This document shows, in pieces, positions 35,745-49,523 of a DNA stretch of 64,000 bases. The notes beneath the pieces were generated by a model. It was not told the DNA's origin, made no database searches, and was given only the letters and a program-made list of their open reading frames with translations. The DNA is taken from positions 15,195,218 through 15,259,217 of the forward strand of contig OZ020514.1 in assembly GCA_963971425.1 (NCBI GenBank), given 5' to 3'. Made by a program: the position numbers and the translations under genes. Within the stretch, counting starts at the first letter, position 1. Every line of letters begins with the position of its first letter. The stretch comes from Bryoerythrophyllum caledonicum. Taxonomy: Eukaryota > Streptophyta > Bryopsida > Pottiales > Pottiaceae.

Positions 35745-36606
35745 TTCCTTACATCATAACACTTTGATAACATATCTTTTGATAACGCCTCCATTTAAAC
35801 AAAGAGATGATACAAAAGTATGATAACGACACAAGGCTTTTCAAGCAAATCTGTAATTTAGGTTCCCATTAAATTTCTCATGAGCTTAGCTTCCACCATC
35901 TTTTAGAAGTGACCGTACATACCAAGAGCAGTGGCTTATTATGCCGAAATCTAGTCTAAGTTCATGTAAAGGTTGGATAATTCCTCCATATTCAAAATGG
36001 TGTTACGATTGGAACCATAAGTCATAATATCATATTGTTTTCGAGTATGATTCACTTGCTAAAAGAATTCAAGTTCCAGCACTAACAAGTTGAATTTATC
36101 TATCATGTGCATGATTCATGAACCCTTGTAGCATACTCAGAAGAACATCTTAACTCGAAGTTGTATCATCATAATATCATATTGTTTCAAAGTCTTAGCG
36201 TCAACCACAAGTTCTCTGATCTAAAGTTCAGGATATTCAACTTATATGTGAAAATAACCAGATAGCCTTATAACGTGCTTTAGCATACTCAAAATGATGT
36301 TTTTTGCTGAAATTTGGAAGTCTATCCTTAGTTGACAGCTATCACTATGTTAAGTCTTCAGGGATTCTACGACATACATGATCCACAGTGAATTAAAAAA
36401 TTCAGGACCTAACATCATGACCATCTCTCACATCTTCCTTGATCATAAGAATAACTCATAACAATAGACACTTCTTGATCTATGTTTATATCGTGATTAC
36501 TGTCAAAATTCAGGAACTATTAACAGCTTCGGATCTTCACATTCTACTCTCCTCATGTCCAACTTCGGCACTTCATGCCACACGTGACACATGAGAGAGC
36601 TCCAAT

Positions 36607-37194
36607 TCACCGACGCCGAGTATCAAGCTTTGGCTTCTTGTTCTTGAACTCATCAGCTACTTCCAGGTCTTGGAGATAACTTTGTAATTCCATCCCATCC
36701 ATATTACGCCGCACATCCTCATCATTCATGAGGTGCGTTGCATGGGATTTCTGGTACGTCAGCCAGGTCGTAATCTGATGTTGCCGTTTCGGCGAAAACT
36801 CTAAAGAAAATACCGAGCTAGCTCCAATAAGGAATTGAGTGAGAGCCATTGCTTCCAACAAACGTAACCAACGGGCTGGTTTTTGCTGCAGCTTCATCCA
36901 GATCAGGAACTCTGGTTTCGACTCATCAAACTTGTTGGTGTTGATAACCAGTTTGTAGTGCGCACATACGTACGCAAAAAAATTACAGAAAGTTGCTGCT
37001 CGAAAGCATACCGGGTCTGTATGATGCTTATGAGCTTCAAAAATACGCCCGGTAAGATATGGCACACTCATGAGGAGTAGCGAATGTCCCTGGCACGAGA
37101 GGCCAGTTGTACGGTACAGTGTCCAAGCGCGCATTTGGCGCCCACTTATATCTCCTTGGTCCATGTAACGGGCAGAGGTGAGGATTAGTAGCAA
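36607..37194 (-). mobile_element. Accessory coding block 3a of the 19.7-kb element
   Basis: The motif-bearing part reads PVCFRAATFCNFFAYVC, FLIWMKLQQKPARW, FSPKRQHQITTWLTYQ and NDEDVRRNMDGM, ending in a basic KNKKPKLD tail. It directly follows, and slightly overlaps, the large accessory block. The family is unknown to me. A position after integrase is where Athila-type elements often carry an extra, sometimes env-like, ORF, but no membrane segment is seen. Confidence 0.6.
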
Positions 37195-39208
37195 CTGCTA
37201 CTGGGACAACGTGTGTCCATGTCTGTGAGGCTCTTGGATACACTTGATCCCATGCCTTCCAATTCTTCACAGATAAGCCGACATCCTCAAGGATCCATTC
37301 AATGGCTGGCCATGTAGGAAAGGGTTTCTCATCTTCACAGTCAAACATCATATCATAGTTCCCTAAATAGCTCTGCTTCAGTACAGACCCTGTTACTGAT
37401 GCAGCTGCACCAATCCAGCCAGGTGACTGGTAATCCAAAGGTGGAGTAGAAAGAGTTACCTGCTTCCGGAAATCTTCCGTGTCAATCATCTGATTCCGGG
37501 CACCATCTAGTGCTCGTAACAACCTTTGGTGCGCACAATGATGTGTAAACACATAATGACCTGCAGTCATTTCGCCACGTTGTCCTATCTCTTCTCTGAT
37601 GCGAGCATGTTGCAGGGTCGTCATAAGTAAAGGATCCCTGTCAAGCTCTCCCAACAGGCTTTCCAATGTTCGGCGCCATTCCGGGATAGACTCAAAATTC
37701 TCGGGTGTTACCATCAGCTTAAATTCTGGGATGCGCACCACTCGGTAAGCCTCTGTAGGCTGTTCTGCCTTCCTCTTGTAATTAATCTGCGCCTCTAAAG
37801 TCATGTAATACTGTAGCACTCTAGTGCCAAGGTCACCAATCGGCAGAAGACATTTATTGAGGTTATCAAGATCGAGATCAGCTCTTGCTATCATCTCGCA
37901 CATGAGATTCTGCATGTTAGCAAACGGCTCAGCACCTTTCCATAAGGTGTCAAATTCCCCGTCACTTAACTTAGCTCCTAGTGCCAAGTCAGTGATACGT
38001 AGGAAAGTAGTTCTCTGCAACTCATATGCTTTGAACAGAGAAAACGAATAGGGAGAGTCAAGCTCTTGCTGCCATAGGGCGCCCTGGAGCTTCAACCTTG
38101 AAGTCATCTCTGTAGTAAATTGGTGAAGTAACTGAGCATTTGCGGCTGTAAGAGTCTGCACACTCTGCTCAAGTGTTGAAACTACTCCCCTCTCAACTGC
38201 AGCGTCTTTCTCCTGCAGCTTTCTATGGTGCGCTTGCACCAATTCAGCTTTCTCACGAGAAAGTGTTTCTCCTCGTTCCATCTGATACTTATGCATTGCA
38301 GTGATTTTTTTCACTGTCTGATTGGCTTCATGAGCCTCTCTATTTATGCGGCCCACCTCCAGTTTAAGCTGATCATAGTGATCTTTCTTACCTGCAAAGT
38401 CTTCCCAACACCTTTTCCACTCAATGGCATTTGCCGCAGACATCGCAGCTTGCTTTTGTGCCTCGTCCCGTTCCTTTTTCAGCTGCTCTTCGACCTCTCT
38501 AGTGGCTGCAAGTAGCTCACTCCCCTCGTTCATTTGTCGTCTCAAGGCTTCAAACTCCATCTTCTCGGTACCTTCATCAATCACTGGTCCAGGGAGATGT
38601 ACCACCGTCGTTTTTTGAGACTCTACAGTCTTTTTCCCAGACTCCTCCAGTCGTTTTAAGCCCGCCACCAAATCTTCAATTGTGCTTCTATTCTGTTCCA
38701 AAGGTTGTCCGTTCGAGTTCTTCCCAGAGCCTGTAGGCGTTCTGTCTTGTGGTGTCTCTTCTAAATCGTTTTGTAGCATCGGTTCGCCTATCTCCTGTGG
38801 ATCCTCCTTAACCATCACGACTTGCTCTTGCACTTTCTCTTGATTGACTATCACCAGTGCCCACTGTGGTTCAGGCGTTGGATGTCTTGACATCTCCAAT
38901 ACTGTGGGATCATCCTCCACCTCGTACTCCTCCTGAGTTGATACAGGAGTCCTTGGTCTCTTCCTTACAAGAGTTCTCTTCTTCTCTGTTGGCATTCTTG
39001 CTATACCCTCCTCTTTCAGTGTTGGGCAGAATTCGGATAAATAAGTTGAGCAGTGAAAGAAAAGCTTGTTTCTTGTACTCTTTGAATAGATCTCCAACTT
39101 GATCTGATTTAAAATAATCTTGGTCCAGTTAAGTTGCTCTCCCTCCCAGCTTCGATATGCAGCTGCTAATCCTGTAGTAGGGATGACGCTAACTCCATCT
39201 GGTGCCAT
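37037..39208 (-). mobile_element. Large accessory coding block of the 19.7-kb element (about 720 codons)
   Basis: The N-terminal part is basic (KKRTLVRKRPRTP) and then acidic. A long charged coiled coil with KKERDEAQKQAAM lies in the middle. The C-terminal half is globular and Trp-rich, with TAGHYVFTHHCAHQRLLRAL, SPGWIGAAASV and WAPNARLDTVPYNWPLVPG. I do not recognise it. No signal peptide, transmembrane segment or catalytic motif is apparent. It follows 39,245-39,727 on the same strand and likely belongs with it as one accessory module. Confidence 0.6.
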
Positions 39209-39244
39209 AAGTAGCCGTTGATTGACATATCGTAACCAATCTTG

Positions 39245-39727
39245 TCAATATTCTTTGGCACGATTGATGGTAAATCCGGCTGGTACCGATGCTGCTTCTG
39301 GATTCTCGAAAATCTGTAACAACTCTGTTTTGTCCAACAACTGAACTCCTATTAATGTAGGTCCTGAAGTGGATAGTCCTGGAAAATGTTGAGCAATAGT
39401 CTCCAAGTTGAAGTAGACCAGATTGTCTTGAATCTTGAACTCGTCCTGTGATAACTTCTTTGAAGCTTTCCAGTAAGCCAACACACGTTCAGCGTCCGCC
39501 ATAGGCCATCGTTTGCATATAAAGTCCCACAATCCGGCCTTTTCTAGCTTGGATTGATTCGGATCCACGACCTCCTCCAAAATAATCATCAAAGGTGACG
39601 GTACTACCGATCGCTCCGTCGCTGGTTTGTTGTTCACCATTTCTTCTGTCCTTTTCTTCACCCAAAATTGTGCAACCAGTTTTTCAATTTGGTCATTACT
39701 TAAGATACCATTGTTTGGAGTTATCAT
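39245..39727 (-). mobile_element. Accessory coding block 1 after integrase
   Basis: About 160 codons from MITPNNGILSNDQIEKLVAQ, containing LEKAGLWDFICKRWPMADAE, an FKIQDNLVYFNLETIAQ-like stretch and FPGLSTSGPTLIG. The pattern of a hydrophobic, helical N-terminal domain resembles extra ORFs of plant Tat/Ogre/Athila elements, but I cannot name the family. Confidence 0.5.
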
Positions 39728-42549
39728 TTTTCTAGAACTTCGTGCTTCAGACTCTCTTCTTCTTGCTCCAAGAACTTAAAGTCACTGAGAAACTTCTTTA
39801 TCTCTTCTCATAAGCATGCTAAGTACTCTGCTAATTACTACGCTCAATCTCAAAAGCTACTAAAGCTGCAAACAACTTTTGTTCTTTGCTTACTCGCACT
39901 TCGCCATTTTACTATTCAGATTAATTTAGTGACTATTCCAGATATGTACAGATTACTGAGAAGAAATTTCTCCCTACACAGTCTAACTTATAGAAATTAA
40001 CAATTTTTAATTCTTTCAGACTTCTGTACTTCGGTAGGTTTCTCTGGAGAATCTCTACTATCAGAATAATTTTTTAACTCTTCAAGATCAAGTTTTTACT
40101 ATCATCTGTGTTAGGATATCACCTGCACCTACTTCCTTATGTATGTGAACTTCCTATATACGTATAACAGACTTGATGAACTTTGATTAATGAACTTTGT
40201 GAATGACTTTTTGCATTACTCTCAACTGCACGGAGGTCTCATATTTTAATTTGACAGATACTATGTATTGTTTTTGCTTTAACTCATGACTGATTATGCA
40301 TGACACTTTATTCAATTCTGTCTGTTACAGAGCGTAACGCGACTCGTTCTCGGTAGGCTGTCTGGACTGTGTATGTGCAGACAAATGATACTTTTAATAC
40401 TTGGTCTATCGCTCTCGGCCACATGCGCACATTAACCACAGTCTCCATTTAATAATAATTTTTTCTCACATGAAATCAAGCTCTATCCTTTGCAATTTCA
40501 AGAACTTTAGTACGACTTCTTACCTCAGTGCTTAATGCAATCAAATGCTTCTCTCCACGCATGCGCCTGATTTCTCTCCTGAAATGATAGTTTTCTTCCA
40601 ACCAGACTCTGTATTCTTATCATAACAATGCATGCAGTTCATGAGTGCACAATATCAGAACAACTTGGTGGTGAGATTTTCTGCAACTATCATTCATGTT
40701 TCTTTAATAAGCACAACATTAGGGTTTGCTACAACAAGCGATGTATTTGATGATTATAAAAAAGTTTTTTAGATTCCATTAGGGTTTCATTGTAAACTCC
40801 AATTTAATCATCTTGCAATTATAGACAATATTTTGAATTACACGCTTTACTTTTCCCAGCAAAACTCGTGGCTCATGGCAGACTCTAGAGGATAATTAGC
40901 TCTTTCAGAAAACATATCTTTTAGACCTCGACTCTTAAGGTCATCAGTGTCTCTGATTATGTTTCAACAATTTCGAGGAACAATAAGAAGAATTGATAGT
41001 AAGAACTCTCGCGGCCAAAGAGGGTAGACATTATAATATTCACATGGTTTTACCTACGCCTTTCTAGTTTGCCTCACAAACCGTCGCAACTTTTGCTAAA
41101 ACTAATCACAAAGGTGTAGCAACTCTTATCTGTACACCGGTCGCGCTTCCTCAGTGCTCCACTCCTTGCGCGTTAGGGTCTCTCAAACTCCCAACTCTCC
41201 GTTTGTTCAAGTATCTCATGCACTTGTGATGCCTCAATAACCAACTGTAGTAACTTACTATCTCATACAGGTTCTTGGACAGTTTCGTTTGGCGGAACTA
41301 ACTAGCTGTTTTGTATTAAGTGGTTTTCATGATTATCACATAATATCTTTCACTCAAAACTACTTGTCTCAAGTGTAGGAATTTTAAACTTCCAATCATT
41401 TAACTGTTTTCCCACACTTATATCACGTCTGTGCACTCATTTTCAAAGTCCTAGGCCTACGTGAGTGCCATGCATGTCAACAGACCTACATGCTCCTATA
41501 CAGTATGGATACTTGTATTTATATTGTATCCCATATTTCCTTAAACTTGGTTCAAGCTCTGAAACCTGATCATCTCACTCAGATTTTTGTTTTATACTAC
41601 ATGACCAAGAATGTGAGGAACCATGGCATCCCTCGATCACGATTGACTCAATACAGTTCACGAGAGAAGTTTGAGGTTAGACGAGCAGTTAAGTCTGTTC
41701 TACCTCAGAACCTCATGATGTTAGTCATAACTGATTGGGTGCCAACTGGTACTTGTCAGGTACGTCAACTTTAATTGGTTTTCGTACTGAGGTTGTATTT
41801 TATTTATTTTTTGTTTTTACTTCCACCCTAATTAGTTATTTTTCCCATCAAGACTTTACTAGGTTTATGTCTAATTATATGACTTTCTGTCGTGGTATTA
41901 TTACCATACTTAGTGGTCACTTTCAACATTTCTATGTCAAAAGGATTATTTTTTCTTTGACACCATGATTTGAACACTTTGGATATCACCTATGCTTTAT
42001 AGGGGCAACACCTTGATATTATATGAATAATCTCTTGGACAAAAACTTTATGTTTTTCAAAAAATTTGGACAACTTTCCATCTCGAATAATATATGTACA
42101 AAAGTGATCACCGCATAGGGTACTTATATTGTGACAACCTTTCCTTATTTTCTTTCATCGGTGAATTAAATATTTAGGTATAAATTTGATTTTTTTCTAA
42201 AAATAAATGGGTTCCATCATTAATTTAGTGTCATACTAAATATCAATTTTAGTGTGACATTTTCTTCCTTGAATTTAACTAAATTTTAAGAGAAATTTGG
42301 AAGATTTTTGTGCAAGGGCTTAATTTAACAATTATTTTTACTTCAGGATTATTACTTCCCAAGTGATTAATTAGCCACCTATAGAAAAATCCTATCAAAT
42401 GAGGGAAATTATTTTTACGATTTTCTGAGTGCCTATTGGAACTATCACTAAAAATATTTCTCACTTTCCTGTGGGTAGTTTAGGGTCATTGCGGACTATC
42501 ACAAAATAACTTAAAGGTTCTGCCCTCCTCTTTAAAAGGTGACTTGCCC
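39728..42549 (-). other. Internal non-coding stretch of the 19.7-kb element
   Basis: 2.8 kb without a supported coding region between integrase and the accessory module. It could hold a splice acceptor or internal promoter for the accessory module; I see no decisive signal. Confidence 0.45.
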
Positions 42550-43698
42550 TCAAGTTACATACGTTTTTAATCTATATCCATTATATCGTGTGGCATGGAC
42601 ATTGCCCGCAAAATCTTGTAATTCTACGGAACCATTGGGATAAGACTTAAGAATGCGATATGGACCAAACCACCTCATCTTAAATTTACCCGGAAATTTT
42701 TGAAATCTACTATCGTAGAGTAGTACTAAATCATTATCTTTTAAAACTTTGGGTTGTAATTTGCTATCGTAGTAAGTTTTACGTTGTTTTTGAATGGCTT
42801 CCATATTCGTAAAGGCTTGAGCCCTTATTTCATCAAGCCTTTCTAAAGTGTCAAATCTCTCTTTTAAGGATGCAACATTTCCTAGTCTCTCAGAGATTGC
42901 GACACGTAGTGAAGGTACTTCCACTTCGATTGGTAACATAGCTTCTAATCCATAGACTAATTGGAAAGGAGTTGCTTTAGTTGTGGTTTTTATGGTACAC
43001 CTATATGCCCATAATGCGTTGTTTAACTCATAATCCCAATTAGATGCGTTACCTTCTAGTGTTTTAGTGATGATCTTACAAAGTATGCCATTAGATTTTT
43101 CGGTTTGACCATTTGCTCTAGGATGATAAGGTGATGATTTTCTATGCTTGATAAAATAGTTTTTTAACATTTTTTCTATAGTATCATTAATGAAATGAGT
43201 CCCTCTATCACTTACTATTTCTTTGGGACATCCAAATCTAGTGATGATATTCTCATAGATGAATTTAGCTACGGTATTTGCATCATCTGTTTTAGTTGCA
43301 ATTGCCTCAACCCACTTAGTCACATACTCTGTGGCAACTAAAATATAACGTTTTTGTCCTTCTCGACTAGGAGGTTTAATGGGTCCCACAAAATCTATCC
43401 CCCACTTCTCAAAGGGAATCTGTGCTAAGATCGGATTTAAGGGCATTGCTTTAGTGGCAGTTGGTTTACCGACACGTTGACAAGGATCGCATTTTCGTAC
43501 ATAACTAGTGGCATCTGCAAAAAGTGTAGGCCACCAATAGCCAGCCCTTAACACTTTTTGTGCAGTTGCCCATCCCGCAAAATGTCCCCCACATGCATCA
43601 CTATGACATCCTTTTAATATCATTTCAATTTCACTAGGATTTATGCAACGTCTTAAGACATCATCTTTACCCCTTTTATAAAGAACTCCACTAATCAT
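42550..43698 (-). mobile_element. 19.7-kb element: integrase part
   Basis: Zinc-binding HSDACGGHF and CDPCQRVG; catalytic core with WGIDFVGPIKP, IVSDRGTHFINDTIEKM and HPRANGQTEKSNGI supplying D, D and E; and a C-terminal GPYRILKSYPNGSVELQDF then YRLKTY block typical of Tat/Athila integrases. No chromodomain. Confidence 0.93.
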
Positions 43699-43794
43699 GG
43701 TGTATGGTAAAGATTGATGAACTAACTTAGTCTTATCTTTACTTACATACTCTAGTGGAAATGTTCCTTTAGTTAAATAATAAATGATATCCGC

Positions 43795-44703
43795 TTATTC
43801 CTTAGGAATAACATCAACCACATCAATGCCGTCTTGAACGGAAAAGAGGTGTGCATCCGGAAAACTATCATCAATGGATTCTGGATTTATAGTTTCACTA
43901 AGTCGTGATAAAAAATCTGCATTTTGATGTATTTTCCCAGGTCTTACATTAATAGTAAAATCAAACTCTTGTAACAACAAAACCCACCGTGCAATCCGAC
44001 CACTTAGTTGAGGCTTATTGATCATGTACTTTAAAGCATCATGATCAATGTGAAAGGTAAATTTATATTCCAACAAGTAATGTCTATACTTTTGAACAGA
44101 AAAGATCATGCCAAGACCTTCTCGTTCTGTCACGGAATAATTCCTCTCTGCAGCACTCAATTGTCGACTTGCAAAGTAAATTGGCCTATCATGACCTTTA
44201 GAATTTTTCTGACTTAAGACACTTCCAATCGCTACATTGGAAGCATCAACATACACTTCAAAAGGTCTGGACCAATTTGGTGGAATTAGAATGGATGCTT
44301 TACTAAGACGGCGTTTTAACTTGTTAAAAGCTTTAGTACAATCGTCTGTCCATACTCCTGGTGTTAAAGTTTGTTTTGTTAAAGCATTCAAAGGTGCGGC
44401 TATAAATGCAAATTTATAAATGAACCGTCTATAATAACCCGTTGCACCCAAAAATCCTTTAAGTGCGGTTAAATGCTCAGGTATTTCCATTTGTATAATA
44501 ATGGCTACTTTATCAGGGTCAACTGCGATTCCCTTTATGGATACTATATGACCTAATAATCTACCCCACGCAGTGACAAACTCCGATTTAGCAGCATTTA
44601 TGGAGATACCATATTCACGACAACTATCAAAACATTGTTTTAAAGCCGCTGGGTGATCCTTCTTTGACCCAAACACACAAAAGTCATCTAAAAATATTTC
44701 CAT
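43795..44703 (-). mobile_element. 19.7-kb element: RT end and RNase H part
   Basis: It starts with the RT active-site block MEIFLDDFCVFGSKKDH (FLDD), followed by GLLGHIVSIKG-like and KGFLGATGYYRRFI thumb motifs. RNase H follows with VYVDASNVAIGSVLSQ, ERNYSVTEREGLGMI and FHIDHDALKYMINKPQLSGR. Confidence 0.92.
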
Positions 44704-44709
44704 AAATTT

Positions 44710-47700
44710 TCATAAATATTTTGTAAATGCTTGTGTCATGACCCTTTGGAATGTAGCTGGAGCATTGCACAATCCGAAGGGCATGACATTATATGTGAAA
44801 GTTCCCCAGTCAGTTGTAAAAGTAGTTAAGGGTCTATCTTCTGGGGCTATTTGAACTTGATTATACCCCGAAAATCCATCTAAAAATGAATAGCACTCAT
44901 GTCCCGCAACACCATCTAAAACGGCATCCGAAAATGGCAAAGGAAAGTAATCTTTTTTAGTTGCTTTGTTAAGTTGCCGAAAATCTTGGCAAATACGAAT
45001 TTTACCATTCTTTTTTGGGACAATTACTATAGGTGACACCCACTCACTAAATGGAACTGGATAAATAAAATTACATTCGAGCAACTTATCTATCTCTTCC
45101 TTAACCATTAAAGAATATTTTGGATTCATGCTATATTGTCTCTGTCTAACCGGTTTAGCATCTGCTTCTAAAATGATTTTGTGCTGACAAACATCTGGAG
45201 GTATGCCTTTAAGATCTTTATAAGTCCATGCAAAGGCATCCTTCTCTTTTTTAAAGAATTCATGCCATTCATCATACTCTTGAGGACTTAACCTATCGTA
45301 GACTTTAATGGGCTTAGGATCTTCTTTAGTGCCTAAGTTCATTTCCATGGTATTTTTTATTAAAGGACGTACACTAGGTATTTTCTTGTCCCCTATTAAT
45401 TCCTCAGAATCTGATATATATGGAGGTTCATTATCAGATTCTTTCTCGATAGCAACATTAAAAACTGGTGCATTTTGCCATGCCTCAATGGCAGCATCCG
45501 AGTCATCCACTTGACTTGGAGGGACAAAATATTTTCCAGGACTTAAACTTTTAAACGTAGGCATGTCCTGGACAATATTAGTGTCCTCAAGTTCAGATTC
45601 AGAATTTGGATCAGTGGTCCAATCTGAATCCTCATCCTGAGTCTCACCATGATAGGTTGTAGGAAACATAGGAAGAATAATTTTACTATTACCCTTTCCG
45701 ATAGTTAAAGTCCCTTTACCCCAATCGTCCTTGGCTTTGGCTAATGACAACCAAGGTCTGCCAAGAAAGATAGGATACGTAGAAATGGACTCACTCACTT
45801 TCAAGACAATGTAGTTTATTTTATAATCAATGCCACCAATTATTGTATTTAATTGTATCAATTTGCCCAAGGGTTTAACTCTACTTTGATCGGCCATTCT
45901 TAAAATAATGGGGGTAGGTACTATGTTAGTTATACCCAACTCTTCCATAGTGTCAACATTCATTAAGTTAACACTACTTCCACTATCTATCTGTACTCCA
46001 TCAATCAAAGTTCCATCTATAAGCACATCAACTGTAGGTGCTCCCGGATCTAAAGAAATATCATGGACATTTACAACTTCAGGTTGAGTTTTACTTGCCT
46101 CACTTCGTATTTTTGCCTTAGGATTTTTAACATTACTCTCTTCAATTGTTTTAGCTCTCTTACGAATTAATGAGGATGTTAATTCATTTTTGCAATAGGG
46201 TGATAAAGCAAGTAATTGTCTCAATGATATTTGAGGTTGTAACCTATCCAAATCTGTGAGTATATCATAAGGGTTCATTCCTACAGCTAACTTCATGATT
46301 CTATTATGTTTTCTCTTTTTTAAAGACAATGATGGTTCTTTAACTATTTTCTTTGATGGTCTATAAAAAGTAGGTTGCTCTAATGGTTTCATAGAAGTAC
46401 TTGGTTTTTCTACAATTGGAGGTTGAGGTACTTCTTTAACTGGTATAGGAATTTGTACAGATTTTGCTTGAGAGTCACTACTAGTTATTTCAATTATTTG
46501 AGGTGATGGTTTAAGCACCTCATGTCTCTTAAGTATAATTGATACATCTCTACCCACTATCGGTTTGGTTTTTATTTTTCTATAGTCACTTTCAGAGCTA
46601 CTAATTGGTTCTTTTTCTAAAGCTTTTCTTGCTTGTGATCTAGTAATAAAAACATCATGTGGTTCTACTATTGCCATGTAATTAACATTTCTAGAATTAG
46701 ACGACTCTACTTCTTGTATTTGTATTTTTTTCCTTACATTGGGAAATTCTGTGATAATAGCAGGACAATAGGTAGACACATGACCAGGTTGACCACATCG
46801 ACCACAAATTGGATTATATCCAACTTGTTGTTGAGGATTGGGACATTCCCTAGAATAATGCCCAGGCTCTCCGCATCTATAACATACTAGTCCCTTATTC
46901 TGATTTTGATTAGGACCTTTCCAGGTTTGATGTTGACTATAATTGTTATTCCCTCTAGGATTTCTATTGTCTCCAGACCTTGTAAAAGGTTGTTTAGACG
47001 TGACGCGATAGGGCGGTTTTTGGTTATTAGAAGGTTGATCTTGGACTAGAGCTTTGACTTCTTTTATATTTCTACAAGTAGTAATATCATGTCCCTTTGC
47101 CCCACAATAAGCACATTTAAGATAAGGTGCACTATTTATAGGATATCTACACTCAGTTGTTAAATTTCCATGACCTTTGCAATTACTACACCATATATTA
47201 GTTCTTTGGTTAGTAGCTTTAGGTCTTTTATTTCTACCCTCATTAATTTGCACTGACAATTCCTTAAATTGTTTTTGTAATGCCTTCAATTCAGATTCTT
47301 TACTACTGGGAGGAGGCATTAACGCTAATGGTTGCGTCGTAGTAGGTGTAGTTCCTATACTTAAAGGCGGTTCATTAAGTATTGCTTTAGGGTAGTAATC
47401 ACTACCACGATTATCCATTCCAATTTGATTAGGAATATTTAAAAGATAGGGATCATGGTATTGAGGATTATTTTGTAACATATTGGATCGCTGCATAGCA
47501 GCTTCCCAATTTCGTGCAGCTTCATAAGCTTCATTTAAAGTTGCAGGATTGGATAGTTTTACTTGATAGATACACATAGGTTCTAACAATCCCCTAGTAA
47601 AAGTATTAACAATCCAAGGTTCAGGCATTCCATGATCACGCCATCGGTTTAACAAATTCCTAAGACGAGTATAATACCCTGCGATGGTCTCTGTAGGGTA

Positions 47701-48393
47701 CATTTGAAAACTCTGTAATTGGTCTTGCAAAGTATTGTGGTACGCTTGCGGTCTAAACCTAGCTAAAAATGCATCTTTTAAAGCATCCCAATTAGCAGGT
47801 TTAGGATTTAAAGCAACATACCATCTTTGAGCTTCCCCTACTAGATTTCCAGGGAAACTAGTTATGTATTTATCAACAGGTAAGTCATTTGCCATAGCAA
47901 CCACCTGAAATCTCTCCAAATATGAGTCTGGGTCTTCTCCTAAGTCACCATAAAATATGGGAAAATGAGCTATATTTAACATTCTATGATGTGCCATATT
48001 AACAAAATTATTTCTAACTGCTTTAGGAGTAGGAGGGGTTGAAGGTGATGAACTCTCGGTAGAACTTGAGGAAGATGAAAAAGTTGGAGAACTAGTAGAA
48101 AAAGGAAGTAATCTACGAGGTGGGGACCATCTAGATGACTCCGACGATGATGATGATTTGTTTTCTTCTTCCTTTCTACTACTACTATTACTAGCACTTC
48201 CTCTCAAGGTACTACGGAGTTTTAAGTCTTCATATGGAACTCTATTTTCTAAGTTTCTAGGAGAAGGTGTAACATTAAAGATGGGATTGATAGTTAAGAA
48301 TCTGAGTCCTTCCCACCTTTCTGCCCTTCTTCTATAACGTTCCGCTCGTGCTAATTTTTGTTCTTCTACTTTTCCTTTTCCCTTAGCTGACAT
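44710..48393 (-). mobile_element. 19.7-kb element: gag, protease and RT start
   Basis: About 1,227 codons. Residues 1-120 are Ser-rich. The Ty3-type gag domain follows, with FYGDLGEDPDSYLERF and WDALKDAFLARFRPQ. Four zinc knuckles come next: CSNCKGHGNLTTEC, CAYCGAKGHDITTC, CYRCGEPGHYSREC and CGRCGQPGHVSTYC. A linker leads to a retropepsin with IDSGSSVNLMN and FLGRPWLSL. The RT opens with FAWTYKDLKGI, SPIVIVPKK, FLDGFSGYNQV and MPFGLCNAPATFQ. The gag packages RNA and the protease cleaves the polyprotein. Four knuckles are more than the usual one or two for plant Ty3 gag. Confidence 0.93.
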
Positions 48394-48451
48394 TGACAGT
48401 TGCCATATGTAAAAGGATCTCTAACTCTCTTAAGCTAAAAAATCACTTATG

Positions 48452-49025
48452 TTAATGAAGGCAAAGATATAATCCTTCCTCTGTTAATCCTATTCTCTTG
48501 AAATCTTCTTTTTTATTCCTTGGATATTTATACAAAGTTATTATATCACTCATTTCTTGTGCACTTATCCACTCATTTGCCACTGCTTCTCTTACTTGTT
48601 CATCAATCTCAACCTCTAATTTTTCTAACAAACGAGTGTCATAGGGTGGAACATGCGCGTAGTAATTTAACTTTCCCTTTAAGTTTACAATCAATTGAGG
48701 TCTTCTATGACTAGTATTGGGCCTCACCCTTCTCATTGTATAAATATGAATAGTGATGCCATGACGTTATAGTAAAAGGTTCTACTTTAAGAATAAATGG
48801 TAATGGCTCCACTATTAACTCTCTAGGATATTGAAACCTGGTTAAAAGATGATTAATAATAATGTTTGTTTTTGGACAATGCTTATGTTCTTCTCTTAAG
48901 TGTTCTATTTCTTGACTTAAGAGATTAAACAATTTTAATTCATTGTATTTAATTTTTGAATAAACTATTAGCAATCTTTTCAACCTAGTTCGTAATTCTT
49001 TTAAAGTTTCAACTGACGATTCCAT
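48452..49025 (-). mobile_element. Two small accessory frames upstream of gag
   Basis: 48,711-49,025 and 48,452-48,736 encode about 104 and 94 codons (SVETLKELRTRLKRLLIVYS; YDTRLLEKLEVEIDEQVREA). They are Leu/Glu-rich and helical by appearance, of unknown function, and on the same strand as gag. Confidence 0.45.
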
Positions 49026-49028
49026 TTC

Positions 49029-49523
49029 TTAAATGCATAATGTCTTTAAATCAATCTCATCAAATTCCTTAGGATCCTTTAAAAAAAAAGTAGGTTCGTA
49101 GGTATTACTCTCAAAATTTCTTTGAGAATACTTAAAGACAAAAGTTTGCCTTGAAAACCTGTATCCGTTCCACGATCCTATTCCTTTTGACCCTATCGGT
49201 TGAGTTTGATATTTCAACTTTCCTCTTTCAGCAAATAGAAATTGCAACTGATATTTTAAGTATAAAATATCCTTCTTGACAATTATCTCATTAAAACCCT
49301 CTCCGTTATTCCATACTTTGTTAAGAATGATTTGTTTTAATTCAAGAGATAATGACTCAAATTTCTCCTTAAAAGACTTGTCTACTCGAGGATGAGCTCC
49401 ATAGAATTGGAACCCCTGTCCGTAATAAGCAGTTTTGTAAGTTCTATACAAAGCTCCAAACAAGTATGCCCCACCAAAGAAGTCACTCAAATTTCTCCGG
49501 TTGAACTCCCATGGAAAGGACAT
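49029..49523 (-). mobile_element. Pre-gag accessory ORF, copy 2
   Basis: 164 codons beginning MSFPWEFNRRN, with YLFGALYRTYKTAYYGQGFQ, KVWNNGEGFNEIIVKKD and GSWNGYRFSRQTFVFKYS. It is about half identical, over the same length and with the same start, to the ORF at 49,726-50,220, so it arose by tandem duplication inside the element. The function is unknown; no catalytic motif is seen. Confidence 0.7.
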
